Part shown: one piece after another, positions 42,505 through 52,355 of the stretch
Layout: the number at the start of each line of letters is the position of its first letter
How positions within the stretch are numbered: the first letter of the stretch is position 1
Translations under genes and position numbers: made by a program
The notes under the pieces: model-generated
Told to the model about the DNA's origin: nothing
The model's database searches: none
The model's input: the letters and a program-made list of their open reading frames with translations, nothing else
Assembly (NCBI RefSeq): GCF_048323755.1
Contig: NZ_JBLWFS010000017.1
Location: 1-64,000 of the forward strand
Source: Alkalihalobacterium sp048323755
Lineage (GTDB): Bacteria > Bacillota > Bacilli > Bacillales > Bacillaceae_F
Direction of reading: 5' to 3'
Length of the DNA: 64,000 nt

Positions 42505-43437
42505 TTAATGTTCTATTGATACAAGGTGAGGACGGTTAGTGTTGATATAAACCAGGTCGACTTTTTTATCAATTAACTTATCAAAGTTACTGGCTGTTCC
42601 GTATGGTATTTGTAGAACTTTATGCTCTTCTCCAATAAGTACCTCAATTGAGATGTTATCAACAATTCCTACGACAGTAGCCGAGCTCTTTTTGATGTTA
42701 TTTTTTTGGATCATCAGCTTTTGATCAATTAGGATAATATCACTTTTGAGTCCATTATCACGCTTAATGGCTTCTACAGATATATTAAAGCGTTGCGCGA
42801 TGCCCCATAATGTGTCGCCAGCTACTGCTTTGTAAACGGCAGTTGTTGTATAAGATTCTCGTGAATGATTGGATTTAGGGTGGCTGTTGTTGTTTTCATT
42901 AGTGTTTTTTGCTGCTATTGGTATAACGAGCAGTTGATCAACTCTAATAAGGTCAGATGTTAAATGGTTTGCTAATTTAATGTCTTTAATTGAAACTTGA
43001 TACCTTTTAGCAATTGAAAAAAGATTGTCCCCTCGTTTCACTTTATAATTTATATTTTCAATGGATACTTTTAGCTTCGAGTTTTCAATTTGAGAGGGAA
43101 TATCAGTGTCGTTATGACTCGAGTCTATTGGCAGGTATAAAAGTTGTCCCGTTCGAAGTAAATCTGACGTAAGATCATTTGCTGACATAATGTCTTGAAC
43201 GGTAACCCGATGCTTCTTAGCGAGTGAATAGAGAGTATCACCATATTGCACTTTATATTCAGCGCTGCATGCGAGCGCTTTTCCTGTGGCGCTATTAAGG
43301 TTGATCAAAGCACTTGTTACGAGAGCTCCTGCTAAAGCATAACGTATGACTTTACCTCTTCTAACTTTACATGTTTTTTTCTTCTCGTCTAAAATTCTTT
43401 GCTGTCGAGTTTTAGTAATCACTATGTAATCAGACAA
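42505..43437 (-). CDS. Membrane-anchored or secreted protein with three LysM domains
   Basis: Peptidoglycan-binding protein of 310 residues. A basic N-terminal tail (about 1-30) precedes one hydrophobic segment (about 31-50, signal or anchor). Three LysM repeats follow: Y-K-V-Q-Y-G-D-T-L-Y-S-L-A (about 60), Y-K-V-K-R-G-D-N-L-F-S-I-A (about 130) and Y-K-A-V-A-G-D-T-L-W-G-I-A (about 205). A C-terminal domain of about 70 residues has no recognised catalytic motif. Start is probably TTG at 43437, nine bases after GAGGAG; a longer ORF to 43611 lacks support. It may be a cell-wall or spore-cortex protein. Confidence 0.75.
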   Translation of the reverse strand: MSDYIVITKTRQQRILDEKKKTCKVRRGKVIRYALAGALVTSALINLNSATGKALACSAEYKVQYGDTLYSLAKKHRVTVQDIMSANDLTSDLLRTGQLLYLPIDSSHNDTDIPSQIENSKLKVSIENINYKVKRGDNLFSIAKRYQVSIKDIKLANHLTSDLIRVDQLLVIPIAAKNTNENNNSHPKSNHSRESYTTTAVYKAVAGDTLWGIAQRFNISVEAIKRDNGLKSDIILIDQKLMIQKNNIKKSSATVVGIVDNISIEVLIGEEHKVLQIPYGTASNFDKLIDKKVDLVYINTNRPHLVSIEH

Positions 43438-43734
43438 TGTAAATCTCTCCTCATAACCAAAACTATGTGTCAAATTCCGCAATTTTTCATTAGCCTTGTA
43501 TATTATTCGACAATTTTTCATATTTGGGAATATGCTTTTGCGAAAAGGGTAGAAAAGTAATGTCATAAATCTTTCAGAGCAGGGAATAGGAAGGAGTTCC
43601 TGAATACACAATGGGGGATATTCTACTGTAAATATAAAATTGGCTTTATGTCTAAAGACACATTTGTCAATAAGTAAAATTTGGAATGTTGTAGAAGTTA
43701 TACTTTTTTCACCTATTTTTTCGAGTACAATACA

Positions 43735-43790
43735 AAAAAACTCCTCGTAATGGGAGCCCGTTTTGGTCTATTCCCATAGAGGAGTTTTTT
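43735..43790 (-). terminator. Terminator of the glycogen operon
   Basis: AAAAAACTCCTC (43735-43746) and GAGGAGTTTTTT (43779-43790) are perfect arms, with an inner TGGGA/TCCCA pairing; the minus-strand transcript ends in a T-run. The rest of the gap 43438-43846 shows no further feature. Confidence 0.8.
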
Positions 43791-43846
43791 ATTAATGAAG
43801 AGCTTTTCTTAATATAAATTATTTATAGTTTAACAGATTACTGCGT

Positions 43847-46276
43847 TTAAACGTGCACCGGGCTCAGGCGCCAAATCTCACTAGCATATTCCGATATTGT
43901 CCGGTCACTAGAAAATTTACCGGAGTGAGCGATATTCGTAATACTTTTCTTTAACCAATTGTTTGGATCGCGGTAATTTTGATCGACCATTTCTTGAGCT
44001 TCAATATAGCTGTCAAAGTCTTTTAATACAAAAAACTCATCATTGTTAGATAAAATATTATAGTAGATATCTTTAAACTCATATTCATCCTTATTAAAGA
44101 AGCCGTTAACTAGTTGATCAAGAATGGTCCGGATCCGATGGTCTGAGTTATAAATATGTCTTGCATTATATCCGCCAAACTGATAATAGTTTAAGACTTC
44201 TTGTGCAGTTAAGCCGAAAATAAAGATATTCTCGTCACCGACCATCTCTTTAATTTCTACGTTGGCACCATCTAATGTCCCGAGCGTTAAGGCGCCATTC
44301 ATCATTAATTTCATATTACCTGTGCCAGAAGCTTCTTTACTTGCTGTCGAAATCTGTTGGCTAACGTCTGCGGCAGGAATGATTTTTTCGGCGAGAGATA
44401 CACTGTAATTCTCGAGAAAGACGACCATTAATTTATTGTTTACGAGTGGATCGTTATTAATCAAGTTCGCTGCTGTGACAATAAGGTTAATGACTTCTTT
44501 TGCAAAATAATAGCTAGGTGCTGCTTTGGCACCAAAGATAAATGTACGCGGTGTAATATCAAGGTTTGGGTTGTCGCGAAGCACATTATATAAGTGAATA
44601 ATATGGAAAATATTCATCAGTTGGCGCTTGTAACCATGAAGTCGTTTAATTTGGACATCAAATATAGAATGTTCGTCGACAGTAATATCGCACCGGTCTT
44701 TAATTAATTTTGCTAGTTTCCTTTTATTATCTTGTTTAACGTTTCTCACTTTCTCCTGAAATGCTGGATCAGAAGCATATTTTAATAAACTAATAAGTTC
44801 TTTCGGCTGGTTAATCCATCTTTTTCCGATTGTATCTGTAATGAGATCAGCTAACTTCGGATTCGCATTCATTAACCAACGTCTATGAGTAATTCCATTG
44901 GTCTTATTGTTAAATTTACTAGTATAAACGGTGTAGAAATCTTTCATTTCCTTTTCTTTTAAAATATCGGTATGAATTTTAGCAACACCGTTTACGCTAT
45001 AACTTCCAACAATTGCTAGATGCGCCATATGTACTTGGTCATAAGCGATGATGGCCATTTGTGGAATTTTTTCACGCAGTTCAGGGAAATCAAACCATAG
45101 CATCTGACAAAACCGTTCATTGATTTCTTCGATAATCATATAAATACGCGGAATGAGTTGCTGCACTAAAGAAACGGGCCATTTTTCCAGTGCTTCACTT
45201 AACGTCGTATGGTTCGTATAAGCTACTGTTTCTGTAGTGATCTTCCAAGCTTCATCCCAACCGAAGCCTTCTTCATCCATTAATATTCTCATTAATTCAG
45301 GAATAACTAAGCTTGGATGGGTATCATTAATTTGCATTGTAATTTTGTCGGGTAGTTTTCTTAAGTCATTATTATACTTTTCTTTAAACATTTTAATGAT
45401 GCTTTGGACTCCCGCTGAAACGAGAAAATATTGTTGCTTTAGACGAAGTAGTTTCCCTTCAAAGTAGGAATCATCAGGGTATAGAAACTCGGAAATGGTT
45501 TCGATAGAACGTTTATATTCTAGGTATTTGTAATAGTCGTTTCGATTAGAAGAATGGAAGTTAAAGTCGTTTGTAGTAGATTCAGCACTCCAAAGGCGTA
45601 ATGTATTAACCGTATGATTATCATAGCCGGCAATAGGTACATCATAAGGAACAGCCATAACGGTTTCATAATCAGTATGGTGGAACATTAAATGCCCATC
45701 GATAACTTCAGAATGGACATTACCTCCGAAACGAACCCCAATCGCTTTGTCAGATCGACGGACTTCCCACACGTAGTCTTCTTCTAACCAATAGTCAGGA
45801 AGTTCCACTTGATGACCATCAATTAGTTTTTGTTGGAATAATCCATACTTATAACGAATCCCGCAGCCATGACCAGGGAGTTCTAATGACGCGAGAGAAT
45901 CTAAAAAACAAGCAGCGAGCCGGCCTAGTCCACCGTTACCAAGACCTGCATCATGCTCTTGTTCAAAAATTTCTTCGGGATCGATTCCAAGTTCTAATAA
46001 TGCATCTTGCACAGTTGTTAGTGTGCCTGTATTCAATAGATTACTTTCCAATAATCGACCTAGTAAAAATTCCATAGAAAAATAATAAACTTGTTTTTCT
46101 TCATTTTTTAAGTAACGTTTATTCGTTTCAACCCAGCTTTTATTCATTTTCTCTTTTACAAGCGTTCCAATCGTTTGATAGATTTCAATTGGTGAGGCCT
46201 CTTCTGCACCTTTACCGAACTTTCTTTCTAGACTTTCAATTAAAGCAACCTTAAATGACTCTTTACTTGAAAACAT
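43847..46276 (-). CDS. glgP: Glycogen phosphorylase
   Basis: PLP-dependent phosphorolysis of glycogen to glucose-1-phosphate. The 809 residues match the family. Motifs: Y-F-S-M-E-F-L-L-G-R near 47, N-G-G-L-G-R-L-A-A-C-F (about 110), Q-I-N-D-T-H-P (about 315) and the PLP-lysine signature E-A-S-G-T-G-N-M-K-L-M-M-N-G (about 645-658). The start is the ATG at 46276 with AAGGAG upstream; a GTG three codons earlier overlaps it. Last gene of glgBCDAP, 12 bp after glgA, and followed by the operon terminator. Confidence 0.97.
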   Translation of the reverse strand: MFSSKESFKVALIESLERKFGKGAEEASPIEIYQTIGTLVKEKMNKSWVETNKRYLKNEEKQVYYFSMEFLLGRLLESNLLNTGTLTTVQDALLELGIDPEEIFEQEHDAGLGNGGLGRLAACFLDSLASLELPGHGCGIRYKYGLFQQKLIDGHQVELPDYWLEEDYVWEVRRSDKAIGVRFGGNVHSEVIDGHLMFHHTDYETVMAVPYDVPIAGYDNHTVNTLRLWSAESTTNDFNFHSSNRNDYYKYLEYKRSIETISEFLYPDDSYFEGKLLRLKQQYFLVSAGVQSIIKMFKEKYNNDLRKLPDKITMQINDTHPSLVIPELMRILMDEEGFGWDEAWKITTETVAYTNHTTLSEALEKWPVSLVQQLIPRIYMIIEEINERFCQMLWFDFPELREKIPQMAIIAYDQVHMAHLAIVGSYSVNGVAKIHTDILKEKEMKDFYTVYTSKFNNKTNGITHRRWLMNANPKLADLITDTIGKRWINQPKELISLLKYASDPAFQEKVRNVKQDNKRKLAKLIKDRCDITVDEHSIFDVQIKRLHGYKRQLMNIFHIIHLYNVLRDNPNLDITPRTFIFGAKAAPSYYFAKEVINLIVTAANLINNDPLVNNKLMVVFLENYSVSLAEKIIPAADVSQQISTASKEASGTGNMKLMMNGALTLGTLDGANVEIKEMVGDENIFIFGLTAQEVLNYYQFGGYNARHIYNSDHRIRTILDQLVNGFFNKDEYEFKDIYYNILSNNDEFFVLKDFDSYIEAQEMVDQNYRDPNNWLKKSITNIAHSGKFSSDRTISEYASEIWRLSPVHV

Positions 46277-46288
46277 AATCCCCACTCC

Positions 46289-47713
46289 TTAAACCTCTAA
46301 GGTTTTTATATACAAATCTGTATAACGTTTGGCCGAGTGTTCCCATGAGTAATTGGATTGATAAACATTCTCTAAGATCTTGGACCAGTGTTCTTTATCT
46401 TTATAAAAACGAAGGGCCCGTTTGATCGTATATAACATGTCATGTGCATTGTAATTGGTAAAACTAAAGCCATTGCCACTATATGAAAATTCATCATAAG
46501 GCTCGATCGTGTCCTTAAGGCCGCCTGTTTCTCTAACAATCGGTACACTTTCATATCGTAAGGCGATAAGTTGGCCGATTCCACAAGGTTCAAAGCGAGA
46601 AGGCATTAAAAATAAATCAGAAGCTGCATACATTTTTCTAGCTAACGGTTCACTAAATGTCACACTTGTTGAGACTTTATCTGGAAAACGAAGAGCCGCA
46701 TCTTTGAACGCATACTCAAATTCGGCATCACCAGTACCTAAAATAACGAGTTGAATATCTAACGAAAGTAATTCCTCTAATACATGGCGAATAAGTGGAA
46801 ACCCTTTTTGCTCGACAAATCGACTAACGATAGCAATCATAGGGACATCTTCCACTTTAGGAAGCCCTAATTCTTCTTGAAGGAGGCGTTTATTTACCAT
46901 TTTCTCGATCGGTGAATGACTATAATTTTTGTGAATATAAGGATCTGTTTCAGGGTTATATTCTTCGTAATCGACTCCATTCACAATTCCGTGTAAATCA
47001 TCTTTCCGATGAATGAGCATTCCTTCTAAATTCTCCCCGAAGTATGGATATTGGATTTCTTTAGAATACGTTTCACTTACTGTCGTTAGTACGTCTGAGT
47101 GAAAAAGGGCCGCTTTCATGAAGTTAATACACCCGTTGTATTCTAAACCAAAATAATGTTCATCTGTAAAGTTAAGAAGATCATGAAAAATGGTTGCAGG
47201 ATAAATTCCCTGGTACATCAGATTATGAATCGTAAAAACTGTTTTTAATTCACGATAAAACGGTTGGTATGTATACATCGTTTTAAGGTAGGCAGGAATT
47301 AACCCAGTCTGCCAATCATGGCAATGTAAAACGTCTGGTTTTTCATCTAAATAAGGTAGGGAGTCTATAACGGCATGATTAAAGAAGGCGAAACGTTCGC
47401 CATCATCATAATGTCCGTACAATCCTTTTCTATTAAAGTAGTATTCATTATCGATAAAGTAATACGTGATGCCGTTATGAACGAATTGAAGCAGCCCGCA
47501 ATACTGTTTTCTCCATCCGACATGAACCGTTAATGTTTTAATAAGTGTCATTTGGTCTCTATATTCGTCCGGAATGTCACTGTAATTGGGTAACATAATG
47601 GATACATTAACACCAGTTTTTTTTAAGGAGGAAGGTAGAGAGCCAATCACATCGGCTAATCCACCTGTCTTAATAAATGGTGTACATTCTGATGCAATGA
47701 AGAGTACGTTCAA
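46289..47713 (-). CDS. glgA: Glycogen synthase (ADP-glucose type)
   Basis: Transfers glucose from ADP-glucose to the growing alpha-1,4-glucan. The 474-residue GT5 enzyme has the N-terminal K-T-G-G-L-A-D-V (about 15-22, ADP-glucose binding), H-C-H-D-W-Q-T-G and the C-terminal F-E-P-C-G-I-G-Q-L-I-A-L-R-Y-E catalytic region (about 370). Start is probably TTG at 47713, giving M-N-V-L-F-I-A-S-E-C-T-P-F as in known GlgA; the ATG three codons upstream directly abuts AAGGAG. It is separated from glgD by an unusual 413-bp gap holding two palindromic elements. Confidence 0.95.
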   Translation of the reverse strand: MNVLFIASECTPFIKTGGLADVIGSLPSSLKKTGVNVSIMLPNYSDIPDEYRDQMTLIKTLTVHVGWRKQYCGLLQFVHNGITYYFIDNEYYFNRKGLYGHYDDGERFAFFNHAVIDSLPYLDEKPDVLHCHDWQTGLIPAYLKTMYTYQPFYRELKTVFTIHNLMYQGIYPATIFHDLLNFTDEHYFGLEYNGCINFMKAALFHSDVLTTVSETYSKEIQYPYFGENLEGMLIHRKDDLHGIVNGVDYEEYNPETDPYIHKNYSHSPIEKMVNKRLLQEELGLPKVEDVPMIAIVSRFVEQKGFPLIRHVLEELLSLDIQLVILGTGDAEFEYAFKDAALRFPDKVSTSVTFSEPLARKMYAASDLFLMPSRFEPCGIGQLIALRYESVPIVRETGGLKDTIEPYDEFSYSGNGFSFTNYNAHDMLYTIKRALRFYKDKEHWSKILENVYQSNYSWEHSAKRYTDLYIKTLEV

Positions 47714-47793
47714 TTTTTCCATCTCCTTATGATGATGTTTAATAAGTCCGGTTCGCCTATTAAACGTAGTTATATGAAGTTTTTTCTCTAATT

Positions 47794-47911
47794 GGCTCTT
47801 TCTAAAAGAATGTTGTTCTTAGCTATTGAACCGTAACCAAGCGAAAGCTTGGTTCTTCACGCCTTAGCGTTCAAAAAACGGTCCAATAGCAATAAGTTTA
47901 TGAAAACAGCC
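47794..47911. repeat. MITE-like palindromic element inside the glycogen operon
   Basis: The 118-bp element has imperfect terminal inverted repeats: left GGCT...TAGCTATTGAACCGT and right ACGGTCCAATAG...AGCC. Its centre has a perfect hairpin AACCAAGC / GAAA / GCTTGGTT (47835-47854), with a GNRA-type loop in RNA. A left-half copy occurs at 59521-59602 and a right-half copy at 40589-40624. No transposase is encoded. In the glg transcript it would fold strongly between glgD and glgA. Confidence 0.7.
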
Positions 47912-47927
47912 TTCTAATAATATATAA

Positions 47928-48080
47928 GAGGATGTTCAAAAAGTCCGGGAAAAATATCTGGCGAATTTCTTCGTTGGTTTGCTGCTGCGTTCCTCACGTA
48001 TTAATAGCATACGCTGCGGTACTCGCAACTGCACCGCCTCAAACTTCTTGGATCTTTTTGTCCTCCTTTTTGAACACACA
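47928..48080. repeat. Second MITE-like element between glgD and glgA
   Basis: Ends are inverted: GATGTTCAAAAAGTCC at the left and CCTCCTTTTTGAACAC at the right, sharing TGTTCAAAAAG; total about 153 bp, no ORF. I recall very similar TGTTCAAAAAG-bounded sequences as abundant intergenic repeats in Bacillus relatives. It starts 16 bp after the other element and together they fill the glgD-glgA gap. Confidence 0.65.
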
Positions 48081-48126
48081 CTATAAGGTGTAGTATAATT
48101 TTAATTATGAATTATGGATGCTTTGG

Positions 48127-49233
48127 TTAGATGACTTTACGCTTTGCCACAACATAGGGTTGTTCGCTGCAACCGACAAGTGTTCGCTCAGGTGATAACA
48201 CCACATCTTTATCTAGTATGACATTCTCAAGTCTGCCGTGTTCTTTAATATCACAACGCTGCATAACGATTGAGTTTTTAATAACTGTTCCTTTTTCTAC
48301 ATGAACTCCCCGGAATAGGATGCTATTTTCAACCGTTCCTTCGATCACGCAACCATTTGCGATTAACGAGTTTTTAACAGAAGAACCTTTTAAGTATTTG
48401 GCAGGAGGTTCATCTTTTACTTTTGTATAAATAAGGTTCTCATTAAAGAATAAGTTTCTATACACTTTAGGGTCAAGCAAAGACATACTATGTTTATAGT
48501 AACTTTCAAGCGAATTAATTACCGCTAAGTAGCCATGGTAAGAGTATCCCATAACTTTCAGTTGATCTAAGTTTTGAATAATGCCATCTTTAAAAAAGTT
48601 ATCCATTCGCCTTGCGATACAATGGTCAACAATATCCATGAGCAATTTCTTGTGAATAATTATCATATCTAAAGAAACAAAATGGTTGAAATGGTCGTTA
48701 GTGATCGCAGTAATTCTTCCGGTTTCATCCATTTCTACTTTATGACATTGCTTATGTTCCTCTTCAAGATTTGGTACAGGTTTATAGATCACTGTTACAT
48801 CGGCACCTGTTTCTAAATGATATTTAAATGCATGGTTATAATCAATATTACATACATTTTGACTGCCTGTAATTAATACATATTGAGAAATTCCTCTGTC
48901 AAAGAAATCACGATTATTATGAAAGTGCTGAAGATCTCCTTGAGATATGTCAGAAGGATCATTCCAATCAGGCGGGAGAATAAACAAGCCTCCACGCTTC
49001 CGGTCTAAGTCCCAAGCGGCGCCTGTACCAAGGTGATCCATCAGCGAGCGATATTTTCTTCTTGTAAAGACAGCCGTATCACTGATTTTAGCATTGGTCA
49101 TGTTAGATAAGACAAAATCAATCAGTCGGTATCTTCCCCCAAAAGGAACCGCAGCTCCGCAACGAAAATAGGTTAACTCATTTAATAAATCCAATTCACT
49201 ATCTAAGTTAATAACACCCATCATAGTATCCAT
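48127..49233 (-). CDS. glgD: Glucose-1-phosphate adenylyltransferase subunit GlgD
   Basis: Second subunit of ADP-glucose pyrophosphorylase in Bacillus-type operons. The 368 residues share the GlgC fold (F-G-G-R-Y-R-L-I-D-F-V-L-S-N about 32-45; G-T-G-A-A-W-D-L-D-R-K-R-G-G about 69-82) and a left-handed helix C-terminus. The N-terminal G-G-x-G-x-R-L nucleotide loop of GlgC is missing (M-M-G-V-I-N-L-D instead), as expected for the GlgD subunit, which supports GlgC catalysis. ATG follows AGGGGA. It lies 41 bp after glgC. Confidence 0.93.
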   Translation of the reverse strand: MDTMMGVINLDSELDLLNELTYFRCGAAVPFGGRYRLIDFVLSNMTNAKISDTAVFTRRKYRSLMDHLGTGAAWDLDRKRGGLFILPPDWNDPSDISQGDLQHFHNNRDFFDRGISQYVLITGSQNVCNIDYNHAFKYHLETGADVTVIYKPVPNLEEEHKQCHKVEMDETGRITAITNDHFNHFVSLDMIIIHKKLLMDIVDHCIARRMDNFFKDGIIQNLDQLKVMGYSYHGYLAVINSLESYYKHSMSLLDPKVYRNLFFNENLIYTKVKDEPPAKYLKGSSVKNSLIANGCVIEGTVENSILFRGVHVEKGTVIKNSIVMQRCDIKEHGRLENVILDKDVVLSPERTLVGCSEQPYVVAKRKVI

Positions 49234-49274
49234 TTCATATTCCCCTCTCTACTAAGACCCTCTCCTAAGATCTT

Positions 49275-50432
49275 TTATCCATTTACAACTGCAATATCTG
49301 AAAGAACGGTGTCTTTATCTATTACTACAATATCTTTTGGCGTACTTGGCTTAATGACAACATTATCTGGAATAATTGTTCCGTCATTTATAATCGCTCT
49401 TTCTATTGTTACATTCTTACCAACCGTCACATTTGGCATAATGACAGAGTCTTTAATTTGACTGTTTTCTTGAATTTCTACTCCATAAAAAAGTATAGAA
49501 CGATAGACATTGCCATAAATTAAGCAGCCTTCGTTAATCATAGAACACTCAATAGATGCTGTAGGAGCAATATATTGAGGAGGTTGGTTAGGATTAACAG
49601 AGTAGATTTTCCAATTCGGATCACTTAACTGCAAAGAAGGAGAATCTCTCAATAAATCCATGTTGGCTTCCCAGAAACTTTTAACAGTACCGACATCTTT
49701 CCAATAGCCTCTAAACGGGAAGGCAACCATGTTTTTACCATCTTCGAGCATCTTTGGAATGATATCTTTTCCAAAATCGTTGCTCGAATAAGGGGAAGTT
49801 GAATCTTCTAATAGATAAGATTTTAGAACCTTCCAATTGAAGATATAAATTCCCATAGAGGCCAAGTTGTTTTTTGGATTTTCGGGTTTTTCTTGAAATT
49901 CATTAATGACATAGTTGTCACCTGTATTCATAATTCCAAAACGGCTTGCTTCATCCCAAGGAACTTCAATAACCGATATAGTAGCGTCTGCATTGTTCTT
50001 TTTATGGAAGTCTAGCATAGCAGCATAGTTCATTTTATAAATGTGATCACCCGAGATGATCAGTACATATTCAGGGTCGTATTGTTCAATAAAATTAATA
50101 TTTTGATAGATAGCATCTGCTGTTCCTTTATACCAAGAGCCGCCTGTTTTTTCGATGAAAGGTGGCAGAGCACTTAATCCGCCGTTGCGGCGATCTAAAT
50201 CCCACGGGCTTCCAATTCCAAGATGGGTATTTAATACCAATGGCTCATATTGAGTAAGAACACCAACCGTATCTATTCCCGAATTTGTGCAATTACTAAG
50301 TGTAAAATCGATAATTCGATATTTTCCACCGAAGTATACAGCTGGTTTAGCAATTTTTTTTGTCAGAAGACCTAATCTTTTGCCTTCACCACCTGCTAAT
50401 AACATCCCCACACATTCTTTCTTTTGTTTCAT
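49275..50432 (-). CDS. glgC: Glucose-1-phosphate adenylyltransferase, catalytic subunit
   Basis: Makes ADP-glucose from glucose-1-phosphate and ATP, the committed step of glycogen synthesis. The 385 residues hold the nucleotide loop L-L-A-G-G-E-G-K-R-L-G-L-L-T (about 11-24), K-Y-R-I-I-D-F-T-L-S-N, S-G-D-H-I-Y (about 128-133) and E-F-Q-E-K-P (about 168) with the sugar-binding residues intact. Start ATG at 50432 lies 9 bp after the glgB stop, so translation is tightly linked. Confidence 0.96.
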   Translation of the reverse strand: MKQKKECVGMLLAGGEGKRLGLLTKKIAKPAVYFGGKYRIIDFTLSNCTNSGIDTVGVLTQYEPLVLNTHLGIGSPWDLDRRNGGLSALPPFIEKTGGSWYKGTADAIYQNINFIEQYDPEYVLIISGDHIYKMNYAAMLDFHKKNNADATISVIEVPWDEASRFGIMNTGDNYVINEFQEKPENPKNNLASMGIYIFNWKVLKSYLLEDSTSPYSSNDFGKDIIPKMLEDGKNMVAFPFRGYWKDVGTVKSFWEANMDLLRDSPSLQLSDPNWKIYSVNPNQPPQYIAPTASIECSMINEGCLIYGNVYRSILFYGVEIQENSQIKDSVIMPNVTVGKNVTIERAIINDGTIIPDNVVIKPSTPKDIVVIDKDTVLSDIAVVNG

Positions 50433-50441
50433 ATTATCGCC

Positions 50442-52355
50442 TCACTCTCTTTCTATTTCACTACCCGTTAATTTCAAAACTAGCATCGCTAATGGAGGAA
50501 CTTTGATCGTTAACCGGTAAGGTTGGTTATGCCAAGTTACTTTTTCGCTTATTAATGGTTTGTCTAGAGTTTGGTTAGAGCCGCCAAATTCTTGTCTATC
50601 ACTATTAAATGCTTCAATATAAGTCCCCATAAAAGGAACTCCGATATGATAGTCGTAACGAACGATAGGAGTAAAATTGCAAACAACGATAACAAAATCT
50701 TTAGAGTCCTTACTTTTTCTAATAAAACTAACAATACTTTGCTCATAGTCATGTGGGTCAATCCATTCAAAGCCATCATTGTGATGATCTAATTCCCATA
50801 ATGACTTTTCATATTTATAAAAGGTGTTAAGAGATTTCATGTAGTGAGAAAATTCTTTGTGTGAAGGATATTCTAGTAGTTCCCAATCTAAGTCTTCAAG
50901 GTCTTTCCATTCATCAAACTGACCGAATTCACTACCCATAAATAACAACTTCTTACCTGGGTGAGTCATCGTATAGCCAAGGAATGCACGTAAATTGGCG
51001 AACTTTTGCCAATAATCACCTGGCATTTTATTTAGTAATGACTTTTTACCGTGAACAACTTCATCATGTGATAAGGGAAGGATAAAATTTTCTTTGAAAG
51101 CATAAAAAAAGGAAAAGGTAAGTAACTGGTGGTGCCATTTACGATGAATAGGTTCCATTTCCATATAACGGAGCATGTCATTCATCCAGCCCATATTCCA
51201 CTTATAATTAAAACCAAGTCCACCGACGTATGCCGGCGCACTGACTAACGGCCAAGAGGAGGACTCTTCTGCCATCATGTAAGTGTTAGGGAAAACCTCG
51301 AATACGGCCTCATTTAGTTTACGAAGAAATTGAATGGCTTCGATATTCTCTTCTCCACCATATTGATTTAAAATTTTTTCTTCATCTTCTCTGCCGAAAT
51401 TTAAGTACAGCATACTAGAAACAGCATCTACTCGAATTCCGTCAATATGGAACATATCAAGCCAGTAAAATGCATTTGAAATTAAAAAACTATTCACTTC
51501 AGAACGACCAAAATCAAAGGACAAAGTTCCCCAGCCCTTTTTCTCAGCTTTGCGTTCATCAGCGTATTCATATAATGGTTCACCATCGAATAACCGAAGA
51601 CCATGTTCATCTTTACAAAAATGACTGGGAACCCAATCTAATAACACACCAATTCCGTTTTGATGGCATTGGTCGACGAAGTACATTAAATCTTCGGGTG
51701 TCCCAAATCGACTAGTTACTGAAAAGTACCCAGTTGACTGGTACCCCCAAGACCGATCGTAAGGGTGTTCGGTAATAGGGAGGATTTCAATATGGGTATA
51801 CCCCATCTCTTTTACATAATCAATTAATTCTGTAGCTAATTCTCGATATGTATAAAATTCACCATTGTCTTTCCGTTTCCAGGAACCAAGGTGAACTTCA
51901 TAGATGAGCAACGGTTCATTTAATAGATTTCTTGTTTTTTTTGCTTTTTGCCAATTCTCATCTCCCCATTTGTAGTTATTTAAATCAGTTACAATGGAAG
52001 CAGTTTGTGGACGAAGTTCGGAGTAGAAGGCGTATGGATCCGATTTTAAGAAAACTCCCCCATGCTTGGAGTGGATTTCATACTTGTAGATAATTCCTTC
52101 TTCTAAATTTGGAATAAAGCACCACCAAATGCCTGACTCATTTATTTTATGCATAGAGTGGTTTGTTCCATTCCAATTATTAAAATCTCCTACAACACGA
52201 ATGGCTTCTGCATTAGGGGCCCAAACTGCAAAACGTACCCCACTTGTTCCCTCCTTGTCGCTGCAAAGATGAGCTCCAAGAGTTTTGTAGCTATAAAAAA
52301 GGTTGCCTTGATGAAATAAATAAAGATCATATTCACTAAGCTTTTCTGTTTGCAA
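50442..52355 (-). CDS. glgB: 1,4-alpha-glucan branching enzyme
   Basis: Introduces alpha-1,6 branches into glycogen. The 637-residue GH13 enzyme has an N-terminal CBM48 domain (about 30-120, F-A-V-W-A-P-N-A), the barrel with D-G-I-R-V-D-A-V (nucleophile Asp about 310), the acid/base Glu in M-M-A-E-E-S-S (about 354) and L-S-H-D-E-V-V-H-G (about 410-418). A beta-domain closes the protein. It is first of glgBCDAP; the order matches B. subtilis. Start appears to be TTG at 52355, with the ribosome binding site less ideal than usual. Confidence 0.95.
   Translation of the reverse strand: MQTEKLSEYDLYLFHQGNLFYSYKTLGAHLCSDKEGTSGVRFAVWAPNAEAIRVVGDFNNWNGTNHSMHKINESGIWWCFIPNLEEGIIYKYEIHSKHGGVFLKSDPYAFYSELRPQTASIVTDLNNYKWGDENWQKAKKTRNLLNEPLLIYEVHLGSWKRKDNGEFYTYRELATELIDYVKEMGYTHIEILPITEHPYDRSWGYQSTGYFSVTSRFGTPEDLMYFVDQCHQNGIGVLLDWVPSHFCKDEHGLRLFDGEPLYEYADERKAEKKGWGTLSFDFGRSEVNSFLISNAFYWLDMFHIDGIRVDAVSSMLYLNFGREDEEKILNQYGGEENIEAIQFLRKLNEAVFEVFPNTYMMAEESSSWPLVSAPAYVGGLGFNYKWNMGWMNDMLRYMEMEPIHRKWHHQLLTFSFFYAFKENFILPLSHDEVVHGKKSLLNKMPGDYWQKFANLRAFLGYTMTHPGKKLLFMGSEFGQFDEWKDLEDLDWELLEYPSHKEFSHYMKSLNTFYKYEKSLWELDHHNDGFEWIDPHDYEQSIVSFIRKSKDSKDFVIVVCNFTPIVRYDYHIGVPFMGTYIEAFNSDRQEFGGSNQTLDKPLISEKVTWHNQPYRLTIKVPPLAMLVLKLTGSEIERE

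Noticed and set aside
43438..43611. 58-codon N-terminal extension of the LysM protein
   Set aside because: No ribosome binding site upstream of 43611. A TTG with GAGGAG at 43437 directly precedes the basic tail and signal segment.
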